Shown: positions 57,716 to 64,000 of the stretch, in pieces | Layout: each line of letters opens with the position of its first letter | Position numbering within the stretch: the first letter of the stretch is position 1 | Source: CALMBW01 sp963779645 | GTDB taxonomy: Bacteria > Actinomycetota > CADDZG01 > WHSQ01 | Assembly: GCA_963779645.1 (NCBI GenBank) | Contig: CAVZYX010000005.1 | Span: forward strand, 1,302,001 to 1,366,000 | Length of the DNA: 64,000 nucleotides | Reading direction: 5' to 3' | Notes under the pieces: model-generated | Seen by the model: only the letters and a program-made list of their open reading frames with translations | Told to the model about the DNA's origin: nothing | Databases searched by the model: none | Program-made: the position numbers and the translations under genes

Positions 57716-57745
57716 AAAGAGGCCCCTTCGGGGGCCTCTTTTTGC
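57716..57745 (+). terminator. Intrinsic terminator after the D/W/H-repeat gene
   Basis: Eleven-base-pair stem AAAGAGGCCCC / GGGGCCTCTTT with a TTCG tetraloop and a long T run. Confidence 0.92.
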
Positions 57746-57853
57746 TTGGTCAGGAACAACACGTGATGCTGCCGCCGTCGTAAGCGCGGATTCGAAAGTG
57801 CCGGATCAGTTGCCGATACAGACACCAGGAAGTCTGGAGAAGGGGAGGGGAAT

Positions 57854-57870
57854 TGTCCCTTTAGGGGACA
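57854..57870. promoter_or_regulatory. Short inverted repeat upstream of the protease gene
   Basis: TGTCCC-TTTAG-GGGACA lies in the 206-base gap between the terminator and TTG 57952. It may be an operator or RNA hairpin of the leader. Nothing else stands out in this gap. Confidence 0.3.
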
Positions 57871-57951
57871 GATTGCGGAGATTGCGTATCGCCCGGCCGC
57901 CTCAGATTCCGATTACTTACCTATAGGACTTTCTTGAGAGGGAGACATCCG

Positions 57952-59370
57952 TTGAAGCGCAAGCTTTCACTGCTGCTGCCGTTCTTCGTCGTGCTGTCGC
58001 TTCTGCCGACACTCGAATCTTCAGCATCGAGTGGCCGACCGCGAGCGAGAGTGGTCAGACACCGCGTCACCGAAAGCGCACGAGAAGTTGTGGAGTACTG
58101 GACCAAGGATCGGATGCGTAACGCGAAGCCGATGCCGGTCCCATCGCCGAACCTAGATGGCTCGAGTGGCCCGGTAGCGCGCGGTGAGACGACAGTTGTT
58201 GCACCAAGTTCGCCGGACGAATCCATCGCACTCACGAGTGGGCGGACGCAGGTGCGTCCGAAGCAAGGCAACGTCCCTGACGCCGACTTCACCCGCGACG
58301 AGATCCAGAACGTTACCGACTTCCCGTACGTGACCCACGGCAAGCTGTTCTTCAGGTCCGGAGGCGGGAGCTACGTTTGCTCCGCGACGGTTATCTCGAG
58401 TCCCAACGAGAACACCGTCGTTACTGCCGGACACTGCATCTACGACCAGTCAGAGGGTTACTCAACGAAGGTCAACTTCGTGCCCGGCTACCGCAATGGC
58501 AATAAGCCGCACGGACAGTGGACGGCGACAGAGATCTTCACGACCGAACAGTGGATCGATGAGGCGGATAGCCGTTACGACTTCGCTGCCTTCACGGTGG
58601 CCCCGAACGATAACGGGGATGTTGAGGACATCGTCGGGGGCCGAGGCATCATCTTCAACCAGGCGGCTCTCGGTCTCGAATGGGAGATCTTCGGCTACCC
58701 CGCTGCCGATCCGTTCGACGGGGAGAAGCTCTGGCGGTGCTCGACGGGACCGAACTTCAACGACTTCGTGAACGATGTCGACGACATCATCGGGGTCGGC
58801 TGTGATCTCACCGGGGGTTCTTCCGGTGGCGGCTGGGTGATCGAAGTGGACGGCGTCAAGTATGTGAACTCCGTGATGAGCTACGGCTACGACGAGCCCT
58901 ACCTCGAGTACAGCTTCGGCCCTTACCTCGGTAGTGATGCAGAGGCAGTGTTCGAGGAAGCGGCAGGCGGCGAGGTCCCGGATCCCGATCCGACGCCTGA
59001 CCCCGATCCGACTCCCGATCCTGATCCGACTCCCGATCCTGATCCGACCGAACCTCCGGACGATGAAGGTGGGGAACACGAACTCGATCTGAACCTCAGA
59101 CTTCGAGGTCATCTAAGGGTGTCGGGTTTGATGCTCTCCTTCGATGACTTCGTCGGGTGTTACGACAGGGTGCCAGTGGACATCTACAAGATGATCAACC
59201 GCACCACCGGGACCTTCGTGAAGCGTGTCTTCACGGACTCTGACGGGAGGTACTCGGGCAGGATCAGGGACAGGTCGGGCAGGTACTTCGCCAACTCCGA
59301 CCCGTTCAACTACGACAACGACGACCTGTGCCTCCAGGCTCAATCGGGGATCGCAAGGCACAGACACTGA
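57952..59370 (+). CDS. Secreted trypsin-like serine protease with Pro/Asp repeat linker
   Basis: 472 residues from TTG 57952 (SD GAGGGAG at 57938). Signal peptide KRKLSLLLPFFVVLSLLPTLESS, then a propeptide. The trypsin fold has the triad H161 (VTAGHCIY), D210 (YDFAAF) and S291 (TGGSSGGGW). A linker follows of tandem PDPDPT units (about residues 342-368), then a ~95-residue carboxypeptidase-regulatory-like beta domain (DSDGRYSGRIRDRSGRYFANS). This architecture suits a cell-surface or extracellular protease. No anchor motif is seen. Confidence 0.87.
   Translation: MKRKLSLLLPFFVVLSLLPTLESSASSGRPRARVVRHRVTESAREVVEYWTKDRMRNAKPMPVPSPNLDGSSGPVARGETTVVAPSSPDESIALTSGRTQVRPKQGNVPDADFTRDEIQNVTDFPYVTHGKLFFRSGGGSYVCSATVISSPNENTVVTAGHCIYDQSEGYSTKVNFVPGYRNGNKPHGQWTATEIFTTEQWIDEADSRYDFAAFTVAPNDNGDVEDIVGGRGIIFNQAALGLEWEIFGYPAADPFDGEKLWRCSTGPNFNDFVNDVDDIIGVGCDLTGGSSGGGWVIEVDGVKYVNSVMSYGYDEPYLEYSFGPYLGSDAEAVFEEAAGGEVPDPDPTPDPDPTPDPDPTPDPDPTEPPDDEGGEHELDLNLRLRGHLRVSGLMLSFDDFVGCYDRVPVDIYKMINRTTGTFVKRVFTDSDGRYSGRIRDRSGRYFANSDPFNYDNDDLCLQAQSGIARHRH
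58978..59049 (+). repeat. Tandem 18-base repeats encoding PDPDPT
   Basis: About four copies of an 18-base unit such as GATCCCGATCCGACTCCC with synonymous changes, inside the protease gene. Copy number is open to slippage. Confidence 0.85.
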
Positions 59371-59382
59371 ACTAAAGGGACA

Positions 59383-59414
59383 AATGGGGGCCGGGTGGGA
59401 ACCCGGCCCCCATT
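59383..59414. terminator. Palindromic terminator-like hairpin after the protease gene
   Basis: A fourteen-base-pair perfect stem AATGGGGGCCGGGT / ACCCGGCCCCCATT with loop GGGA, 13 bases after the stop. A T run is missing, so the termination strength is uncertain. Confidence 0.65.
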
Positions 59415-59483
59415 CCGCGCCGTCTACCCGCTAAGACTGTTCGGTGGCATCCTTGAGAAGGCAGGTAATCGATGGGAGACGTG

Positions 59484-61949
59484 ATGCGGCGAAACATACT
59501 CATGCTCGGTGTGGTGATGGCCCTCTGTGTGCCATCCGTGGCGATGGCTCAGGAGGAGCCGGATGAACCGCCTCCCAGCGGCTCGGCCGACATATCCCTG
59601 GTGGGGTCGGGACCCTCTAGCGTTGCCTCCGGAGAGGCTGCGACCTTTACTTTCTCGGTCACGAACGAAGGTCCGGAGACCGCACCTCAAGCGAACGTCT
59701 CTATCTCGGTGCCTGAGGGCTTCGAGGACCCTGTCCTTACTCCCGATGATCCAAGCGTTTCGTGTTCATGGAACGGGTACGCCTACGGAACACCTGAGGC
59801 CGATGGTGCCGCTCCGGGGTGGAGTGGCGGTTACGCGATGTGCGATCTCGGCGACATGATCCAGGGCCGGATCGTTGGCTTCACTCTTGAGGCGACCCGC
59901 GTCCGTGCACAGGAGCTCTACGTGTCGGGTTGGGCGGGCTCAGCTGCTGAGGACGTGAACTACGAAGACAACTACGTCGATCTGTTCGTCGAGGCCGATC
60001 GTTCGGCCCCCGCGGACCTTGGTGTGACGATGACCGGCCCCAAGACGATCGCCATGGGTGACAACTTCACGCTCGACGTGACCGTTGCGAACGATGGTCC
60101 TTCAGACGCCGAGCGAGTAGTAGTGACCGTGATGACTCCGGATGGTTCGGAAGTGCAGACCGTGCCCGAGGGATGCACCTACTCGGAAGGGTCGAATGAC
60201 GGAGGTGGCGGAGTAGAGCCGGCCCAGGACGAGCCGATCACGGACGGGCCTTCTTCCGACATGCCTGAGTTCTGGGCCCCACCGACGATCCGCTGTGACG
60301 TTGGATCGCTGACTAGTGGTGCAAGCGAGACCCTGTCGATCGTTGCCAGGCGCACAAGTGGTTGGGAGCTGTGGTCGAGCGCGTGGGTGTCTGGTGCGAA
60401 CCTCGACGAGTTCTACGACAACGACTACGCGTCGTGGAGCACGCCTGCTGACCCCTCCGTTTCTTCGGACCTCAGCGTCGACGTAACTCCACCGTCCGAG
60501 ACACCACTCGTTGGCGACACTTTCGACGCGACCTTCTCGGTCGGTAACTCTGGCCCGGCGGTTGCAGGTGACGTAACGCTGTACGACTACCTGCCGTACG
60601 GACTGCAGTTCGTTTCATCGACCGACGAGCGCTGCACCTTCGAGGATTACTCGTACAAGGAACCAACCCCATATGAGGGCGACCTCGCGGCTTCGCGTCC
60701 CGCTGGCGCAGCGGAAGACGCATACCCGATCTACTACGGCGGGGGCTTCCTGAACTGTGCCTTCGGAGTCGTAGAGATCGGTCAAACGATCGACGTGACC
60801 GTCACCCTCGAGCGAACCTCCGCCTACGAGCTTTACGACTACGCGTCGGTCTACAGCTCGAATTGGGATCCGCACTACGAGAACAACTATTCGGAAGCGA
60901 TCTACGAGCCAGACCGCACTCATCAGGCGGACATCTCGGTTTCACTGACGGCTCCCGAGGACGTCGTTGTCGGAGAGAACTTCGAGTTCACCCTTGATGT
61001 GACGAACCTCGGTCCGAACCCGGCCACCGGTGTCGGCCTCTACGACTACCTCCCCGCCGGCATCGAGCCGACCTCTGAGACCTTGCCCGAGGGCTGCACC
61101 TACAACGGGTATGGCGGCGAGGGAGCGGTTCCGCAGGAAGACGTTCGGCCTTCATACGAGAACGCTCGCGAACTTGTGTGCGAGTTCGGCGACCTGGCTT
61201 CCGAAGAAAGCCGATCGGTAACGATCCAAGCCACGAGAACGAGCGACTGGGAGATCTGGAACTCGGCGTGGGCTACCTCTACGAGCTTCGATCCCGAGTA
61301 CGAGAACGACTATGCCTACTTCGTGCTCCCCGGAGAGAACCCCTGGGATGACTGCACGTTCGAAGAAGGTAAAGGCGACGACTCGATCGTCGTCGACGAA
61401 TGCGCTGTCGCAAGTGGCGATGGCGCCGACTCGGTCAACGTCGAGACTTCGACCGGCGGCAAGCGCCGCGACGTTCGGACGGGATCTGGTCCGGACTCCA
61501 TCTCGGTTGATGTTGGTACCGGTTCGATATCGGACCGTCGCATCGACGTTCGCTCGGGCCGAGGTGCCGACGGCATCGATGTCACTGTTGCTCCCGGTGC
61601 GGGAGACGTGCGCATCAACATCTGGGCTGGCGCGGGAGCCGACCGGATCCGGTTGGATGTCGCACCACAGGCCCGCGACGTTGTCATCACGATCCATGGC
61701 GGGGACGGCCCGGACTCGATCCGCACGGTTCGCTACCCACGTGCCGGAGGTGTGATGACCGTGATCTACGGCGGGGACGGAAAAGATGTGCTCCTCGGGG
61801 GTAACGGGCCCGACAGCCTGTTCGGTCAGAGCGGGCGCGACCTCCTCGATGCAGGAGCCGGCGACGACGTTCTCGACGGTGGCAAAGACAAAGCAACTTG
61901 TCTAGACGGCCCGGGGATGGATTCGTTACGAGCCTGCCGAAGGCGATAG
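59484..61949 (+). CDS. Secreted DUF11-repeat protein with RTX-type C-terminus
   Basis: About 821 residues from ATG 59484 (GGGAG at 59474-59478). Signal peptide MRRNILMLGVVMALCVPSVAMA. At least four DUF11 (CARDB-like) beta domains follow, each opening with DISLVGSGPSSVASGEAATFTFSVTNEGP-type text: starts near residues 35, 180, 325 and 480. Two-cysteine patterns recur in each. From about residue 640 an Asp/Gly-rich stretch ends in RTX-like calcium-binding nonapeptides (GGDGKDVLLGGNGPDSLFGQ). It is probably an extracellular or surface structural protein. ATG 59472 is less likely because it overlaps the Shine-Dalgarno. Confidence 0.85.
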   Translation: MRRNILMLGVVMALCVPSVAMAQEEPDEPPPSGSADISLVGSGPSSVASGEAATFTFSVTNEGPETAPQANVSISVPEGFEDPVLTPDDPSVSCSWNGYAYGTPEADGAAPGWSGGYAMCDLGDMIQGRIVGFTLEATRVRAQELYVSGWAGSAAEDVNYEDNYVDLFVEADRSAPADLGVTMTGPKTIAMGDNFTLDVTVANDGPSDAERVVVTVMTPDGSEVQTVPEGCTYSEGSNDGGGGVEPAQDEPITDGPSSDMPEFWAPPTIRCDVGSLTSGASETLSIVARRTSGWELWSSAWVSGANLDEFYDNDYASWSTPADPSVSSDLSVDVTPPSETPLVGDTFDATFSVGNSGPAVAGDVTLYDYLPYGLQFVSSTDERCTFEDYSYKEPTPYEGDLAASRPAGAAEDAYPIYYGGGFLNCAFGVVEIGQTIDVTVTLERTSAYELYDYASVYSSNWDPHYENNYSEAIYEPDRTHQADISVSLTAPEDVVVGENFEFTLDVTNLGPNPATGVGLYDYLPAGIEPTSETLPEGCTYNGYGGEGAVPQEDVRPSYENARELVCEFGDLASEESRSVTIQATRTSDWEIWNSAWATSTSFDPEYENDYAYFVLPGENPWDDCTFEEGKGDDSIVVDECAVASGDGADSVNVETSTGGKRRDVRTGSGPDSISVDVGTGSISDRRIDVRSGRGADGIDVTVAPGAGDVRINIWAGAGADRIRLDVAPQARDVVITIHGGDGPDSIRTVRYPRAGGVMTVIYGGDGKDVLLGGNGPDSLFGQSGRDLLDAGAGDDVLDGGKDKATCLDGPGMDSLRACRRR

Positions 61950-61965
61950 AGACGACACCAAGAAA

Positions 61966-61999
61966 GCAAAGGGCCCGCTCAGTCGAGCGGGCCCTTTGC
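61966..61999. terminator. Bidirectional terminator
   Basis: A fifteen-base-pair perfect stem GCAAAGGGCCCGCTC / GAGCGGGCCCTTTGC with loop AGTC, with AAA/TTT tracts in both arms. It separates the convergent DUF11 and LVIVD genes. Confidence 0.9.
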
Positions 62000-62002
62000 T
62001 CG

Positions 62003-63466
62003 TTAGATCGCCGGTATGACGCAGAAGGGCCGATTCTGTGGCCCGATCGGGGTTAAGCCACGTGCCTTGGCTTGACGCAATGCTTGGGCGGGAGTGAACC
62101 AGCGGCCACCGTCCTCGGCCGGAGCCGCTCCAGCTTGGAACCGGTAGACGTCGAGTCCTCGATTGATGTCGTTCCCGTACATGTAGAAGGAACCGTCTTC
62201 CTCGATCCGGTTGGTCTTGACGCTCCAGGTGTCGGAGTTCGGGAAGGTGTAGTAGCCGACCTCTTTCATGCCGGCACCGAGGTTGCCCACTGCCGGGGTT
62301 GGCCCCACCGAGATGCCTATCAGGCCAGAGATGTCCACCACCCTGACTCCCGCGTTGTACCAAGCGATGGTCATGAGTTTCTGCTCCGGATACATCTTCA
62401 GAACGTGCGAGGTGCACGCCAGGCTGTTCCCGGAACCCAGCGCCCCCACTCCTGCAGGCCGAGTGTCGGGAGCGTTCCAGTACCCCACCTTCACCGGTGC
62501 CTGCTCGAGTGGGCCGGTGATGTCGTAGACGTGCAAGCCCCCGCCTGGGCAGAATCCGTTTCCTGCAGCGCCTCCTAATTCATCCGTGATGACGAGGAAC
62601 GTGCGCGGCCCTAACGCGGTGTCCATGGTGACCGGATCGGACTGGTGATGGATGTTGATCGCTGGATCGGCGATCCGCCCGATGATCGTGGGCGCAGCAG
62701 GGTTCTCGGTGTTGAGGATCAGAGTGTGGCTCAGGGCAGCGGAGTACGCACGCGAACCGTCCGCGTTGAACGTGACGTCGTGTGAGTCCAGCCCGGCTCC
62801 GAGCGAGAGGTTGGTCGCTAGTGTGGGTTGCGACAGGTTCGTGATGTTGATCACCTCTAATACGCCAACACCGGTTAGATCCGAGTTCGAGTTGTAGAGG
62901 AAGTTCCCGCTGGGATGGACCGTTTGGTTGTGCGAGCCGTTGGCGATCGGGACGTAACTGACCGTCTTCGGCTTGTAGGGATCCGTGATGTCCGCGATGA
63001 ACGTGCCGAATCTGTTGGAGGTCGAGAACCCGAGGGCCTGAGCTTCCAGAAAGCACTTCGACCCAAGCCTGGGGCTGTAACCGTTATCCGACGTGTATGT
63101 GACGTAAGTCTTATCTTCTCGTTCGAAAACCTGCACATCGCCTTGAGCGATCTGACAGTCGTAAACGGACGCGATCGCTGGGCTTAAAGGATCGGTGATG
63201 TCGATGATCTGCAATCCGTTGTAGCCATAGCTGCCGGCAAGCGCGAAGTCCTTATCGACCGTCATCGGAAAGCCGAACTCATCGGTAACGGTGACCGGCA
63301 AAGTCACGAACTCGATATCCGATCCGGAGCCGAAGTCCAGATTAGCCACGGGCGTGACATTGGGGCTGCCGATCGCGGCGGCCGTCCGAGGTGCGGCGGA
63401 AGCCGGCGCGTAGCTCACCAGTAGAAGAACAGTGGTTGCGAAAGCGAGGATCCGGTCGAGTCTCAT
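62003..63466 (-). CDS. Secreted LVIVD-repeat (beta-propeller-like) protein
   Basis: 487 residues. Signal peptide MRLDRILAFATTVLLLVSYAPASA. Repeats of the type GYNGLQIIDITDPLSPAIASV, GVLEVINITNLSQP, LILNTENPAAPTIIGRI, GLHVYDITGPLEQAPVKVGYW and GVRVVDISGLIG mark LVIVD-type blades, which form a beta propeller with unknown binding partners. The end is less conserved. Minus strand, separated from the convergent DUF11 gene by a bidirectional terminator. SD-like GAGAGG precedes ATG 63466. Confidence 0.85.
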   Translation of the reverse strand: MRLDRILAFATTVLLLVSYAPASAAPRTAAAIGSPNVTPVANLDFGSGSDIEFVTLPVTVTDEFGFPMTVDKDFALAGSYGYNGLQIIDITDPLSPAIASVYDCQIAQGDVQVFEREDKTYVTYTSDNGYSPRLGSKCFLEAQALGFSTSNRFGTFIADITDPYKPKTVSYVPIANGSHNQTVHPSGNFLYNSNSDLTGVGVLEVINITNLSQPTLATNLSLGAGLDSHDVTFNADGSRAYSAALSHTLILNTENPAAPTIIGRIADPAINIHHQSDPVTMDTALGPRTFLVITDELGGAAGNGFCPGGGLHVYDITGPLEQAPVKVGYWNAPDTRPAGVGALGSGNSLACTSHVLKMYPEQKLMTIAWYNAGVRVVDISGLIGISVGPTPAVGNLGAGMKEVGYYTFPNSDTWSVKTNRIEEDGSFYMYGNDINRGLDVYRFQAGAAPAEDGGRWFTPAQALRQAKARGLTPIGPQNRPFCVIPAI

Positions 63467-63559
63467 AGCCGCCTCTCAGCCCACGCCAGGTTGTCCTGGT
63501 CGAAATGGGACTATTCGACGCGTAAGGGAGGAATCCCTGCGCGCCTGAGTAGGGCCGGA

Positions 63560-64000
63560 TCAGCCGGCGGCGATCCTCTCCCTGCGGCCCGAGGCAGAGC
63601 GCTGGGCAGCAGCTATCAGGGCACGCACCTCGGCCCCCTTGCCCTCGCGTAGGAGCTCTATCGGATCGGGCTCACCATTGACGATGGAGTCGAAGAACGC
63701 CTTGCGGTCTTGATAGGTCGGAAGTACTTCCTTAGCCCACGGGCGCACCTCTTCGAGGAGCGATGCGAGTTCGGCGTATGCGGGGCCGAAGGCTTCCGCC
63801 GCCTCTCGCTTCATCCGCTGAGCAAGGGCGGGGCTTGCTCCGGCAGTGGAGATCGCGATCGCCAGGGGTCCCTCCCGCACGATCGCCGGGAGGATGAAGT
63901 TGCAGAGGTGGGGCACGTCGGCAACGTTGACGAGCATCGAGCGGCGCTCGGCGTCGGCGTGCACACGTGAGTTCACATCAGTATCGGAGGTCGCGGCTAC
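63560..64000 (-). CDS. Siroheme synthase/precorrin-2 dehydrogenase-like protein (partial, 5' end off window)
   Basis: 147 residues of the C-terminal part visible; the open frame runs off the right edge, so no start is shown. The stretch VAATSDTDVNSRVHADAERRSMLVNVADVPHLCNFILPAIVREGPLAIAIST is the Met8/CysG N-terminal signature, followed by the helical dimerisation region ALAQRMKREAAEAFGPAYAELASLLEEVRP. It oxidises precorrin-2 to sirohydrochlorin and may chelate iron, giving siroheme for nitrite or sulfite reductase. The partner SAM methyltransferase domain is not seen at this end. Confidence 0.87.
   Translation of the reverse strand, partial: VAATSDTDVNSRVHADAERRSMLVNVADVPHLCNFILPAIVREGPLAIAISTAGASPALAQRMKREAAEAFGPAYAELASLLEEVRPWAKEVLPTYQDRKAFFDSIVNGEPDPIELLREGKGAEVRALIAAAQRSASGRRERIAAG

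Noticed and set aside
58978..59049. CRISPR-like or regulatory array
   Set aside because: The 18-base units are contiguous without spacers and code for PDPDPT in frame; it is a protein linker.
1..64000. Insertion sequences, prophage, integrase or attachment sites
   Set aside because: No transposase, integrase, phage structural gene or target-site duplication was found; gene content is chromosomal housekeeping and surface functions.

Overview
The window reads as a chromosomal segment of a moderately high-GC actinobacterium, probably a deep-branching or uncultured lineage. Pointers are a WhiB regulator, a mycoredoxin-like glutaredoxin, a luciferase-like (F420-type) oxidoreductase, a UPF0182 membrane protein, a DUF2342-like 'zinc protease' homologue, an IlvG-type TPP enzyme, KorAB, frequent GTG/TTG starts, and many genes that appear leaderless (a TANNNT box 6-7 nt before the start codon). 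The species cannot be named from sequence alone. No phage, IS element, CRISPR array or rRNA was seen. The only tRNA is an initiator tRNA-Met at 52143-52219.

Layout. 1-3.9 kb: end of a branched-chain 2-oxoacid dehydrogenase E1 pair, a methyltransferase, lipoyl synthase and a secreted RlpA-like protein. 3.9-8.3 kb: a lipoprotein and a four-gene CUT1 sugar ABC transporter whose ATPase apparently starts with CTG. 8.3-15.4 kb: SDR, 7Fe ferredoxin, KorAB (ferredoxin-linked 2-oxoacid oxidation), IlvG-like enzyme and an ErpA/IscA-type Fe-S protein. 15.5-21.8 kb: small membrane proteins, an S-box (SAM) riboswitch ahead of a split MetE pair, a GAF-GGDEF cyclase, then a TPP riboswitch ahead of a CytX-like transporter. 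21.9-27.4 kb: WhiB, a lysine-rich histone-like protein with an apparent frameshift, glutamate formiminotransferase-like protein, DUF302, a PucR-type regulator and a DUF2207 protein. 27.4-36.4 kb: AP-superfamily phosphodiesterase, CoA-ester lyase plus acyl-CoA dehydrogenase, HD-GYP phosphodiesterase, CBS protein, LLM oxidoreductase, TatA with a zinc ribbon, alcohol dehydrogenase and an orphan DNA methyltransferase. 36.4-43.5 kb: glutaredoxin, a rhodanese-MoeB fusion interrupted by an in-frame TGA, a LarA-like operon, epimerase and MreB. 43.5-53.5 kb: PDZ/Lon-type protease, a large histidine kinase, a FecR protein with a G-tract frameshift, a response regulator, UPF0182, tRNA-fMet, a K+ channel and a VOC protein. 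53.5-63.5 kb: a surface/secretome region (serine hydrolase, ECF sigma factor with a membrane partner, an Asp/Trp/His-repeat protein, trypsin-like protease, DUF11/RTX protein, LVIVD protein). 63.56 kb to the edge: part of a siroheme synthase.

The most notable signals are: (1) the TGA codon exactly at the conserved cysteine of the MoeB/ThiF domain at 37673, with downstream homology continuing in the same frame and a hairpin compatible with a bacterial SECIS, so a candidate selenoprotein; (2) a dispersed palindromic repeat found at four places, always at the 3' ends of genes, twice supplying the stop codon; (3) an S-box-controlled pair in which MetE is split into a zinc-less N-like and a zinc-binding C-like protein; (4) a consistent leaderless-promoter architecture; and (5) an Asp/Trp/His-repeat secreted protein beside an ECF sigma system. 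Two apparent frameshifts in low-complexity tracts could be sequence errors, and that tempers every claim resting on single bases.
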